From: Akkermansia muciniphila
GTDB lineage: Bacteria > Verrucomicrobiota > Verrucomicrobiia > Limisphaerales > UBA9464
Assembly: GCA_945861565.1 (NCBI GenBank)
Contig: CAMAUY010000047.1
Span: 1-37,241, forward strand
Reading direction: 5' to 3'
Length of the DNA: 37,241 bases
The stretch's first letter is position 1. Each line of letters starts with the position of its first letter. Shown here one piece after another: positions 19,846-28,571 of the stretch. The notes under the pieces are model-generated. The model saw only the letters and a list, made by a program, of their open reading frames with translations, searched no databases and was not told where the DNA came from. The translations under genes were made by a program, and so were the position numbers.

Positions 19846-21105
19846 TTAATCCACGTCATCGGCCCGGGATTTTCCACCGACACTGAAGAGGTGCCGTTCC
19901 GTACGAAGGAGCATGCGCCCGCCCGCCACCGCCGGTGTCGTATGACATCGATCATTGAGCGGATGACGATGCAGCACTTTGAATTTGTCGCTCGCCTCCA
20001 GCACGACAACTTCACCCGAAGTAGAAATCGCGAAGAGCCTTCCATCCACCCACACGGGTGAGCCGAAGAAATTGCCGCCGACGCGCTCCTGATACCGAAT
20101 CTCCCCCGTTGACGCATGCAGGCAGCTGACGATGCCCGCATCGCTCCAGAGCCAGACGAAATCACCCTGAGCGACGCTCGTTGGAACGTAGGGGGCGGAG
20201 GTTTTCAGTTGGTATGCCAGTTCGGGCTTCCGCAGGTGGCCGGGATCGCGGGCTCGAATGGCGGTGACGAGGTTACCGCCGCCGCCGCTGCCGCACGAAC
20301 CGAAGATGATCTCGCCCGCCACGACCGGAGAACTGACGCTGCGCTTGTCAAAGGCCTGGTCATATTCCCACAGAATCGTTCCCGTTTGCGGCTCGACCGC
20401 GTAAATCCCGTGCGCCTGACTGTTGAAGATCAGTGCGGGCTTGCCGCCTTTGGGTTCGTACACACAGGGAGTCGAGTAGGCGGCCTTGGCTGACTTCCGC
20501 GGGGTCTGCCAAACCGTCTTCCCCGTCACCGCGTCCAGGGCGGTGATGAAACTCGGACCATCCTGTTCGTTTCCAATGATGACCTTATCCTGATAGACAA
20601 TGGGCGATGGCCCGCATCCGTTCTCAGCGGCAAACGGGCCGAGATCCCGTTCCCAGACGTGTTGTCCTTCGTGGGTCAGCGCTGTTATCGTGTAACGCTC
20701 CGGTTCTGTGCGCACGATATAAAGACGGTCCCGGTCCACAGCGGGCGTGGCGGCGGCAAAGCTGTTGAATTTGTGTTTCTTGAACGGAGTGAGAGGCAAG
20801 TCACGGCGCCACGCCAGCCGCCCGTCCCGTGCGCCGACGCATAGAACGTAAAGTCCGCCTTCTTGATCGCCCGTGCTGGTTAGAAAGATGCGGTCTCCCC
20901 AAAGGACGGGCGAGGAATGTCCGGTACCCGGGAGATCGAGTTTCCAATTGAAATCCTTTTCCGCCCAATGAGTGGGAATGGTCTTGGCGGGGCTGATGCC
21001 CGCACCATTTGGACCGCGGAAGCGCGTCCATTCTTGAGCGAAGAGGAGGCTCGAACCGGCTGCCCAGCAGGCGATGAGCCTGAGGAGGCGATGGACTGTT
21101 TTCAT
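19846..21105 (-). CDS. Exported PQQ-like beta-propeller repeat protein
   Basis: The 419-residue protein has a signal peptide (MKTVHRLLRLIACWAAGSSLLFAQ; mature start EWTRFRGPNGAG). The mature part consists of propeller strands of the PQQ/Pyrrolo-quinoline type: WKLDLPGTGHSSPVLWGDRIF, then GARDGRLAWRRDL, LDAVTGKTVWQTPRK, EPQTGTILWEYDQ and HASTGEIRYQERVGG. WTRFRGPNGAGISP is the standard opening of a large planctomycete/verrucomicrobial family annotated as PQQ-binding or outer-membrane-assembly-like, with no demonstrated enzymatic activity. It lacks the catalytic residues of quinoprotein dehydrogenases as far as I can see. I chose the ATG at 21105 because it starts the signal peptide; 21174 would prepend 23 unlike residues. 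It is monocistronic, with a dispersed repeat in its upstream region. Confidence 0.88.
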   Translation of the reverse strand: MKTVHRLLRLIACWAAGSSLLFAQEWTRFRGPNGAGISPAKTIPTHWAEKDFNWKLDLPGTGHSSPVLWGDRIFLTSTGDQEGGLYVLCVGARDGRLAWRRDLPLTPFKKHKFNSFAAATPAVDRDRLYIVRTEPERYTITALTHEGQHVWERDLGPFAAENGCGPSPIVYQDKVIIGNEQDGPSFITALDAVTGKTVWQTPRKSAKAAYSTPCVYEPKGGKPALIFNSQAHGIYAVEPQTGTILWEYDQAFDKRSVSSPVVAGEIIFGSCGSGGGGNLVTAIRARDPGHLRKPELAYQLKTSAPYVPTSVAQGDFVWLWSDAGIVSCLHASTGEIRYQERVGGNFFGSPVWVDGRLFAISTSGEVVVLEASDKFKVLHRHPLNDRCHTTPAVAGGRMLLRTERHLFSVGGKSRADDVD

Positions 21106-21179
21106 TGGGGATAGCTGAATTAAGAGTTCGGCCCGCGCGCGGGGCGAGCATGCGGGTGACGAATTAGAAATCAATCTGG

Positions 21180-21285
21180 AAAGATTCAGTTTTCAGCCTT
21201 TTCCAGTAATCCCATGAACCGGAGTTTGGAACCGCGGATGAACGCCGACAAACGCTGATTCCAGGCGCTCACTCAGAAAGTGATC
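21180..21285 (+). repeat. Dispersed 106-bp repeat, copy A
   Basis: The first 82 bases (21180-21261) match the reverse complement of 29781-29862 with three differences. Weaker similarity continues about 24 bases further (GGCGCTCACTC followed by GTGAT). It lies about 75 bases upstream of the PQQ-propeller gene. Confidence 0.9.
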
Positions 21286-21342
21286 AAAGTGAGAGGTAAC
21301 GACTTCCCCTTATCCGCGTCAATCCGTGTGAATCCGCGGTTC
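21229..21342. repeat. Inverted pair of CCGCGGAT-type repeats
   Basis: GAACCGCGGAT at 21229-21239 and its exact complement ATCCGCGGTTC at 21332-21342 face each other. Both arms continue inward with degenerate 9-base steps (ATGAACGCCGAC; ATCCGCGTCAATCCGTGTGA), a style of extragenic repeat common in this phylum. Confidence 0.65.
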
Positions 21343-21714
21343 TTCCCCCGGCACTTTGCGTTTCGACTCGAAGGTTGTCCGGAGACGTTTTGACCAAGCC
21401 GGCTCTGCTTTGCTTCGCGGCTTCGCGTGCGAATCCTACCGCGTGACTCCGGTCGGGAAGAGCCCGATCAAGGCATCGACCCGTTGGCAGGAGGAACGGG
21501 GGTGATGCTGGAAATCGTGAAGGTTTTTGTCATCCACCCGCACCTCTTCGAGGCGCCGGCAGATCGTCCTGAGGATCTGAACGCGAGCGAACTTTCCTTC
21601 GATGCTTCGATGGTTCGATGCTTCGCGGAGAAGGTTCTCACCGCTGCCGCCGCCGGCGGATCCCAGCAATGGCTCATTGACGGTCCCGCCTGCCTCTCCG
21701 AAGCTGCCTTCGCC

Positions 21715-23316
21715 TTGCAGCGAACCTTCGCAATCGCCGTTGTCTGGGCCGGCCTGATTGGCCGGTCCGGGAGTATGCTTGCCGAGCCGATGGATGCCGC
21801 TCGACGTGTGGAGGGAGGACCGCTCTGGCAAGAGTTTCCCCTCGTGTGGAGTCCCGGTTGGGGCCGGGAAATTTTCGGACCGGTGTGGGGTCAGGAACAG
21901 AATGAGGATCAAACGCTCTGGCGGCTTTCTCCATTGCTGTCCCACGTTGAAGACCCTGCGACCGAGCGGTCCGAGTACGAGTTTCTCTATCCGCTGTTCA
22001 CCTTCGATCGATTCGGAACCGAGCGTCGCATTCAATTCATGCAGCTTTTCAGCATTTCCGGCGGCGGAACCGTGAACGGCGAAACCAAGCGGCGTGAGAC
22101 GATTTTCCCAATTTATTTCCGGCAAAAATCCGACAACCCAACCAACGATTACTTTGCGCTCGTGCCGTTCTACGGACATCTGCGGAATCGTCTCTTTCGG
22201 GATGAAGTCCGTTTTGCCCTGATGCCGTTCTGGCTGCAAACGCGCAAGCGAGACATCATCACCGACAATTATCTCGTGCCGTTCTTTCATGTTCGCCGCG
22301 GCAACCACCTCACCGGATGGCAATTTTGGCCCGTGTTTGGCCAAGAGCACAAGGAAGTCACGTCGAAAACCAATTCCCTCGACGAAATGGAAATCGTGGG
22401 GGGCCACGATAAATCATTCGCTTTCTGGCCCCTGTTCTTGAAAAGCCGTGAAGGCATCGGAACGACAAATCCGGTGACGAATCAGGCGGTTTTTCCACTG
22501 GTCACCGTGCAGCGATCCCCGTTACGCGATAACACCACGATTCTGTGGCCGCTCTTCACGCGGACCGAAAATCGTGAGCAGCATTTCGTCGAATGGGGTC
22601 TGTTCTTCCCCTTCATCGGCTGGGCTCGGGGTGAGGGCAAGCACGCCGACCGGCTCTGGCCCCTCTATGGCAATGCAACCAACGCCACGACGCGACGGAA
22701 TTTTTTCCTGTATCCGCTCTACACCCACAGACGGGTTCAGTCCGCGCCGCTGAACAGCGAGAGGACGCGGGTTCTGTTTTTCGGTTACAACGATTTCCGC
22801 ATGCAAAACACGACCACAGGAAAGACGTTCCACCGTCGTGATCTCTGGCCGCTCTTCACGTGGCGGCAGGAACTGGACGGCCGTGCCCGCCTACAGGTCC
22901 TCGCCCCGATCGAACCCCTCCTGCCGAACAATAAGAGTATCGAACGACTCTACTCCCCTCTGGTGTCGATCTGGCGAAGCGAGGCGAATCCCAAGGACCA
23001 TAAGGCCAGCCAGTCGCTGCTCTGGAACCTCTGGCGGCGGGAGGTGTCCCCCCAAAAAACACGGACGTCGACCCTCTTTGGGTTGATCCGGACCGAGCGC
23101 AACAGCACGGGTCGAAAATGGCGTTTCCTGGGAATGCCCTTTCCCGGGCGAGCATCCGGTTTCCCCAACGCGGCCAAGCGGAACGGCGCGGAGGATTCAT
23201 CGAGCGGGCAAATCAGAAGCCTTCGAGATGAAACTCATGCAACTTACGGTGCAACGTCCGGCGGCTCATTCCTAATTTCTTCGCCGCCTCTGTCCGGTGT
23301 CCTCCCGCCTCCTTGA
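21715..23316 (+). CDS. Exported protein with many aromatic-Pro (WPLF) repeats, unknown function
   Basis: I do not recognise a named family. After a probable signal peptide (QRTFAIAVVWAGLIGRSGSMLAE) the protein consists of short repeats, each with a strand of the form [L/F]-[W/Y/F/V]-P-[L/F/I]-[F/Y]. These are LYPLFTFDR, IFPIYFRQK, LVPFYGHLR, LMPFWLQTR, LVPFFHVRR, FWPVFGQEH, FWPLFLKSR, LWPLFTRTE, FFPFIGWAR, LWPLYGNAT, LYPLYTHRR and LWPLFTWRQ, at roughly 15-45-residue spacing with Arg/Lys after the strand. Alternating aromatic strands suggest an outer-membrane beta structure. The TTG at 21715 is chosen to begin the signal peptide; GTG 21427 is the longest alternative. The last 35 codons (from about 23213) run antisense into the NtrC-type gene and look unlike the rest, so the natural stop may have been lost. 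Confidence 0.7.
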   Translation: MQRTFAIAVVWAGLIGRSGSMLAEPMDAARRVEGGPLWQEFPLVWSPGWGREIFGPVWGQEQNEDQTLWRLSPLLSHVEDPATERSEYEFLYPLFTFDRFGTERRIQFMQLFSISGGGTVNGETKRRETIFPIYFRQKSDNPTNDYFALVPFYGHLRNRLFRDEVRFALMPFWLQTRKRDIITDNYLVPFFHVRRGNHLTGWQFWPVFGQEHKEVTSKTNSLDEMEIVGGHDKSFAFWPLFLKSREGIGTTNPVTNQAVFPLVTVQRSPLRDNTTILWPLFTRTENREQHFVEWGLFFPFIGWARGEGKHADRLWPLYGNATNATTRRNFFLYPLYTHRRVQSAPLNSERTRVLFFGYNDFRMQNTTTGKTFHRRDLWPLFTWRQELDGRARLQVLAPIEPLLPNNKSIERLYSPLVSIWRSEANPKDHKASQSLLWNLWRREVSPQKTRTSTLFGLIRTERNSTGRKWRFLGMPFPGRASGFPNAAKRNGAEDSSSGQIRSLRDETHATYGATSGGSFLISSPPLSGVLPPP

Positions 23317-24589
23317 GCGCATGCATGACCAATTGCCTCTCCGCTTCCTTGATCGAAAGTTTGCCGCTCTGGATCTGCTGCTGGGTTTCCCGGCCGAGAT
23401 CCTCCGCCGGCGGTCGCCGCAGCGCCGCCGGGAGATCCCGCGGTAACACCTGCGCCCCGCGACACATGACAACCGCGTGCTCCACGGCCGTGTTTAATTC
23501 CCGAACGTTTCCCGGCCAGGGATAATTCAATAAAAGATCCATCGCCTCCGTACTGAATCCACTGACCTTCTTATCATTGTCACCGGTGTATTGCTTCAAA
23601 AACGCGTGCGCCAACAATGGGATGTCTCCCACGCGTTCGCGCAGCGCCGGCAAGTGGATTGGGACGACGGCCAGTCGGTAGTATAGATCCTCACGAAACC
23701 GTCCCGCCTTCACCCACTGCTCCAGGTCCTTGTTGGTGGCCGACAAAATGCGCACATCGGACGTCAGCATCTTGCTGGAACCGAGCCGCTCAAACGTCCG
23801 TTCTCCCAGGAACCGCAAAAGTTTTACCTGCGTTGCCGCGTCGATCTCGCCGATCTCGTCGAGGAAAAGCGTCCCGCCCTGGGCCTGTTCAACCCGACCC
23901 AGACGCCGCTCATGAGCTCCGGTGAACGCGCCTTTCTCGTGCCCAAACAATTCGCTCTCGAGGAGCGACGCCGGCAGGCCGGCACAATGCACCGCCACCA
24001 ATGGCGCCCGTACTCGTGGACTCAACTGGTGGATCGCCTTTGCCACCAACTCCTTGCCCGTCCCGCTTTCGCCCGTGATCAAAACCGTGGCCCGAGTCGG
24101 TGCCACCTGTTGGATGGTATCGAAAACCTCCCGCATCACCGCGGACTCACCCAGGATGTTTTCCACTCCGAATTTTTTTTCCAATTGCTGATGGAGTTGG
24201 ACGTTTTCCACCTCCAACGACTGCAACTTCATCGCTTTGCGAATGCGGTGCTCGAGTTCCTCAATCCGCAATCGCGCCTTCGGAATGTAGTCGTCCGCCC
24301 CCAGCTTGATCGCTTCGGCGGCCACTTCCTCGGAGCCGTAAGCGGTCATCAACAAACACACCGGCGGTTTAGGCAACGACTTCGCCCGGCTGATCAATTT
24401 TAAACCGTCTTCGCCGGCCATTCGCAGATCGGTGAGGAGGACATCGATATGATCCTTTTCCAGGAGCGCCATCGCTCCCGCCGCGTCCTCCGCCAAGTAC
24501 ACATCAAACCGATCTTCCAACGCCGCCCGCAACCCTTCCCGCGTGGGCTTTTCGTCGTCGACAATCAGGAGCGTGGGCGTGGTTGTCAT
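23213..24589 (-). CDS. NtrC-type sigma-54-dependent response regulator
   Basis: The 458-residue activator has a receiver (LLIVDDEKPTREGL; phospho-acceptor Asp54 in LLTDLRMAGEDG; Lys in YIPKARL). The AAA+ domain follows, with Walker A GESGTGKE, the sigma-54-contacting GAFTGA loop, Walker B GTLFLDEIGE and the arginine-finger region FREDLYYRLAVV. A Fis-type helix-turn-helix ends the protein (HRTEAAKKLGMSRRTLHRKL). It activates RpoN-dependent promoters after phosphorylation. No partner kinase is adjacent; the gene lies 39 bases behind the rhodanese gene on the same strand. Convergent overlap of about 104 bases with the aromatic-Pro repeat gene is unusual. The ATG at 24589 matches the family start. 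Confidence 0.95.
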   Translation of the reverse strand: MTTTPTLLIVDDEKPTREGLRAALEDRFDVYLAEDAAGAMALLEKDHIDVLLTDLRMAGEDGLKLISRAKSLPKPPVCLLMTAYGSEEVAAEAIKLGADDYIPKARLRIEELEHRIRKAMKLQSLEVENVQLHQQLEKKFGVENILGESAVMREVFDTIQQVAPTRATVLITGESGTGKELVAKAIHQLSPRVRAPLVAVHCAGLPASLLESELFGHEKGAFTGAHERRLGRVEQAQGGTLFLDEIGEIDAATQVKLLRFLGERTFERLGSSKMLTSDVRILSATNKDLEQWVKAGRFREDLYYRLAVVPIHLPALRERVGDIPLLAHAFLKQYTGDNDKKVSGFSTEAMDLLLNYPWPGNVRELNTAVEHAVVMCRGAQVLPRDLPAALRRPPAEDLGRETQQQIQSGKLSIKEAERQLVMHALKEAGGHRTEAAKKLGMSRRTLHRKLHEFHLEGF

Positions 24590-24628
24590 GGTACTGGGTG
24601 CAAAGCCGCGAAATCACCCGCCGGTCAA

Positions 24629-25072
24629 TCAGGGCTTAACCGGTCGATGGCCCGCCTTCGTCCAGGCATTGAAACCGCCCTCGAGGTTCACCAAGTTGGT
24701 GAATCCGGCCGGAGCAAGCAGGTTGCAGGCCTTCACACTGCGCACACCGGCCGCGCAGTGCACGAGATAGGTCTTGGACTTATCGAGACGTGCGGCCCGC
24801 CCAACAAAATCGGGGCTTTTTATGTCCAGTAACACCGCTCCCGGCACGTGCCCGCTCGAAAATTCCCCCGGCGTGCGCACGTCGAGCACAATCGTGTTGG
24901 TATCCGCACGCATTTTTTCAAAACCGGCGACGTCGACGTTCTTGAATGGAACACCCGCCGAGCGGGTGGCAGGTGCGTCGGCACGCGGCGGTTTCGCGGG
25001 CTCAGCCGCGCCGAGTTCGCCGACGCAGATCAAACCCAAGAGGACGAGGCGGGAAAGAAGGCACTTTGGCAT
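24629..25072 (-). CDS. Periplasmic single-domain rhodanese
   Basis: The 147-residue protein has a signal peptide (MPKCLLSRLVLLGLICVGELGAA), then a Pro/Ala linker and one rhodanese domain: IVLDVRTPGEFSSGHVPGAV, then YLVHCAAGVRSVKA with the catalytic Cys106 loop (CAAGVR), and LEGGFNAW. It transfers sulfane sulfur or binds other anions; the physiological acceptor is unknown. The six-residue active loop fits a thiosulfate/polysulfide-type rhodanese rather than a Cdc25-like seven-residue loop. The ATG at 25072 starts the signal peptide; 25234 would add 54 unlike residues. It is probably co-transcribed with the NtrC-type regulator downstream. Confidence 0.9.
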   Translation of the reverse strand: MPKCLLSRLVLLGLICVGELGAAEPAKPPRADAPATRSAGVPFKNVDVAGFEKMRADTNTIVLDVRTPGEFSSGHVPGAVLLDIKSPDFVGRAARLDKSKTYLVHCAAGVRSVKACNLLAPAGFTNLVNLEGGFNAWTKAGHRPVKP

Positions 25073-25193
25073 TCCTGAAACCTGTCGGCTGGATTGATAA
25101 AGCGCAACCCGGAGTTGTCGGTGTTTAGCGTGGGGTGCCAATTCGAGACAATGCCACTTGCGGTCCGGGTGGCGACCGGCCTTCAATTTCAAA

Positions 25194-26354
25194 GTGAACA
25201 CGCTTCGCCTCGGAATCATTGGCATGGGAAACATCGGCCGACACCATGCCGACTACCTGATCGCCGGCAAGGTGCCTCGCATCACCTTGACCGGAGTTTG
25301 CTCGACCTCTCCCGGCAAACTTGACGCCTACAAGGAAAAGGGTCTGACGGTGTTTTCCGACGGATTCCAGATGATTGGTTCGGGAGCATTCGATGCGGTG
25401 TTGGTGGCGACGCCCCATTACCAGCACACCACGTTGGGGATTGCGGCCCTGGATTCAGGGGTTCACCTCATGTGCGAGAAGCCCATTTCCGCCCACAAGG
25501 CCGATGCCGAACGATTGATCACCGCGCACCGTCGCAATTCCGCGACCGTTTTCGCGGGAATGTTTCAACTGCGTGTCGAATCCCGGTATCTTCGTCTGCA
25601 ACGGCTGATCCAGTCCGGTGAACTCGGAACCATCGTCCGCATGAATTGGATTATCACCGACTGGTTCCGCACCGAAGCCTACTACGCCAGCGGGGGGTGG
25701 CGGGCGACGTGGAAGGAAGAGGGGGGAGGCGTCCTCCTCAACCAATGTCTGCATAATTTGGATGTGGTGGCCTGGCTGCTCGGTATGCCCACGCGAATCC
25801 GAGGATTCTGCCAGTTGGGGCGGTATCATTCGATCGAAGTCGAGGACAACGTGACCGCTACCCTGGAATGGGCGAATGGAGCCACCGGTGTATTCGTGAC
25901 GAGCACGGGAGAAACTCCGGGAACCAACCGCCTCGAGATCGCGGGCACGCGCGGACGGGCCGTCCTGGAAAACAACCGGCTGACCTTCGTTCGCAACGAA
26001 GCGGATATGTTCGAGTGGAGCCGCACCGCCACCGTCGGCTTCAGCAAGCCCGACACGTGGACCTGCGAATTGCCCATCGAAATCCACCCCGCACCGCACG
26101 CCGCGCTGATGAATAACTTCGCCGATGCGATCCTGGACGGCACTCCTCTGATCGCCCCGGGTTCGGAGGGAATCCACTCGGTGGAACTCGCTAACACCAT
26201 GCTGTACTCCTCGCTCTCTGGCCAAACGATCAACCTTCCGCTCGACGCTGCCGCTTACGAAGCCCGCCTGCACGAACTCATCGCCGCGTCAAAGCATGTA
26301 AAGGAGGTCCGCGCCGTATCCTCCGAAGACTTCGCTCGCTCGTTCAATCGGTGA
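25194..26354 (+). CDS. Gfo/Idh/MocA-family NAD(P)-dependent oxidoreductase
   Basis: The roughly 386-residue cytosolic dehydrogenase has an N-terminal Rossmann fold (RLGIIGMGNIGRHHADYL), the family's catalytic-lysine motif CEKPIS, and the GGGVLLNQCLHNLDVVAWLLG helix with His and Asp placed as in sugar dehydrogenases. The C-terminal domain is of the alpha/beta type. Substrates are sugars or inositols; the exact one cannot be read. The GTG at 25194 is chosen because residues from there match the family start; a TTG at 25158 would add 12 residues without a good signal. There is no Shine-Dalgarno. It is divergent from the rhodanese gene, with the start region between them. No other sugar genes are adjacent except the TIM barrel at 28.6 kb. 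Confidence 0.92.
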   Translation: MNTLRLGIIGMGNIGRHHADYLIAGKVPRITLTGVCSTSPGKLDAYKEKGLTVFSDGFQMIGSGAFDAVLVATPHYQHTTLGIAALDSGVHLMCEKPISAHKADAERLITAHRRNSATVFAGMFQLRVESRYLRLQRLIQSGELGTIVRMNWIITDWFRTEAYYASGGWRATWKEEGGGVLLNQCLHNLDVVAWLLGMPTRIRGFCQLGRYHSIEVEDNVTATLEWANGATGVFVTSTGETPGTNRLEIAGTRGRAVLENNRLTFVRNEADMFEWSRTATVGFSKPDTWTCELPIEIHPAPHAALMNNFADAILDGTPLIAPGSEGIHSVELANTMLYSSLSGQTINLPLDAAAYEARLHELIAASKHVKEVRAVSSEDFARSFNR

Positions 26355-26366
26355 GAACTCGAAGGC

Positions 26367-27287
26367 TTAGGGCCTGATTGCCCGTACGAATCGCTTCGCC
26401 CCGGTCGCAGGCACCGTCACGGTGGCCGTCGCCCCGGTGAGAGTAACAAGTTGAAACGAATTCCAAGTCTTCAAGTCTTCGGACGTCTGGACGTCGTAGG
26501 TTGCACCCGGGCTGCCAGCAACTTCGATTCGCAAGTCGCCATTCGCTTCGATTTGAATAATGCGAAGCTGCGCCTCTTCCGTCGGCAGCGGTAAGACGTG
26601 AAAAGTGATGGGAGTCGGCAGGCTGATGATGTCATCGGTATCACCGAAGCGTCGGCCGGTGATTTGAAACGTGACTCGATAGACGCCCGGAGTCGTAAAA
26701 CCAAAATTGTTGTGCTCGTGGCTGTCGATGGGGAGCGCGTTTTGGTCGGCGGCGCCGATCCCGTCCGCCGAGTTCATCTTAACGTTGAAGTTACCGCCGG
26801 AGTCCGCCTGCCAAAGGAAGAAGTTTCCGGGGCCGGCGACGGCCATGAGTCGGATGTTTAGAGTGCCGCTGAAAACGCCGGCGGCGATGTCCTCCGTCGA
26901 CAGGCCGAGGGAGAGCAGTTCCGGGTTTTGGCTTTGGGGCAGGATGTATATCGGATCGCCCTCACTCCCGAAAGGTGTCCCCGCCGGCAGCGTCGACTTC
27001 CCGGCCTCCGCCACCACGAGGATGCATTCGTCCGGGGCGTAGACGATCTGGTGATCGTCGTCCACCACCACCATGCTGAGAGAGTTGGTGGAGTCCGAAG
27101 TATAAAGTACCCGCAGGTCCACATGCTCGGTGGTGAGTTTTACGACGGGCTTGAGTACGGCGAAGGAAGAGGGGATGGGGTCGCTCGAGACGGGTTTATT
27201 GCCCGCGAAAACGCCATCGGCTAGGCCTTCGCCGCCGTAGCCGAGCAGAAGCCCAGTGATCACTGCAAGGGTGGGTCTTGATTTCAT
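26367..27287 (-). CDS. Secreted protein with a choice-of-anchor-M-like domain
   Basis: The 306-residue product has a signal peptide (MKSRPTLAVITGLLLGYGGEGLA), then LTTEHVDLRVLY and the hallmark pair GPGNFFLWQADSGGNFNVKM and HEHNNFGFTTPGVYRVTFQI. These match the domain known from actinobacterial surface-anchored proteins (TIGR03769, 'choice-of-anchor M'); the HxH motif may bind a metal. The C-terminal 75 residues (AQLRIIQIEANGDLRIEVAG onward) form an immunoglobulin-like domain seen at the ends of verrucomicrobial secreted proteins (YDVQTSEDLKTWNS). No PEP-CTERM or LPXTG signal is present. It runs convergent with the oxidoreductase gene, 12 bases apart. Its role is unknown. Confidence 0.75.
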   Translation of the reverse strand: MKSRPTLAVITGLLLGYGGEGLADGVFAGNKPVSSDPIPSSFAVLKPVVKLTTEHVDLRVLYTSDSTNSLSMVVVDDDHQIVYAPDECILVVAEAGKSTLPAGTPFGSEGDPIYILPQSQNPELLSLGLSTEDIAAGVFSGTLNIRLMAVAGPGNFFLWQADSGGNFNVKMNSADGIGAADQNALPIDSHEHNNFGFTTPGVYRVTFQITGRRFGDTDDIISLPTPITFHVLPLPTEEAQLRIIQIEANGDLRIEVAGSPGATYDVQTSEDLKTWNSFQLVTLTGATATVTVPATGAKRFVRAIRP

Positions 27288-27298
27288 GGCATGGACGA

Positions 27299-27319
27299 GA
27301 TTGGAGATTGGAGATTGGA
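27299..27319. repeat. Three tandem GATTGGA heptamers
   Basis: GATTGGA is repeated three times without interruption just upstream of the choice-of-anchor-M-like gene (start 27287). On that gene's strand it reads TCCAATC and may affect the leader. Confidence 0.85.
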
Positions 27320-27335
27320 ACCGATGGGGAAAGTT

Positions 27336-28079
<744 letters not shown>

Positions 28080-28192
28080 AATCAGCCTGTGAAGAATGGA
28101 AACCGAAACGGACCAGGGAATTTCAGCCGAAGGTCCGAGAGACCCCAGGCGAGGATGCAAAGGCGCGGGCCAGAAGTGCCCGCGAGGGACGC

Positions 28193-28531
28193 TCAGGCGT
28201 GCCGAGGGGGAGGACCCCGACTTTGGAAGTCTTGGCGGTAGGCTGTGGAAAGAACGGGCGAACTCGGAGCAGGAAGGTCCAGCATCCTGGCAACGGGAAC
28301 CGCGGCGGGCGCCGACGGACTCAGCGGCTGATCACAGCCGCCCGAGGCGAACAGGCAGACGGCGCAGAAACCCGCATGCTCGCCCCCGCCGTCATCATCA
28401 TGACTGTGGAACCACTGGTGCCACGAGCCGTTCGCAGCCAGCGTGCCACAGAGCAAGATCGCCGCACACAACAACCCGGCCATCCCGGCAAGAGCGGGAC
28501 GCCAACAAGGTGTTGCCGACGGACGATTCAC
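28193..28531 (-). CDS. Small His/Cys-rich membrane or exported protein (DUF2946-like pattern)
   Basis: The 112-residue product has one hydrophobic segment (about 14-33: [20 protein letters not shown]), then a charged His-rich segment ([17 protein letters not shown]) and [12 protein letters not shown], then a Pro-rich tail. Four His and three Cys are packed within about 30 residues, a possible metal site. The arrangement (short signal, His cluster, CAV-LFA) resembles DUF2946-like proteins, but I cannot prove membership. The start is GTG at 28531; ATG 28483 is an alternative that shortens the signal. The gene stands between two pseudopilin/TIM-barrel genes on the same strand. Function unknown. 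Confidence 0.55.
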   Translation of the reverse strand: MNRPSATPCWRPALAGMAGLLCAAILLCGTLAANGSWHQWFHSHDDDGGGEHAGFCAVCLFASGGCDQPLSPSAPAAVPVARMLDLPAPSSPVLSTAYRQDFQSRGPPPRHA

Positions 28532-28571
28532 AGCGACCTACTGTTAACAGATGCAGGCGCACTGCGCAAGG

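Larger units (their letters stand above)
21106..21714. other. Divergent intergenic region with dispersed repeats; coding status of 21427-21714 unclear
   Basis: This holds the 106-bp repeat at 21180-21285 and inverted arms at 21229-21342. From 21427 the plus-strand frame of the next gene is already open (GTG), but the predicted 96 residues show no family features. The opposite strand is also open to a stop near 21436 and reads like plausible protein (VQILRTICRRLEEVRVDDKN). I cannot decide which strand, if either, is coding in 21436-21714. Confidence 0.4.

Noticed and set aside
21436..22407. Minus-strand frame opposite the aromatic-Pro repeat gene
   Set aside because: From 21715 onward the plus strand shows regular repeats; only the stretch 21436-21714 remains undecided and is described as such.
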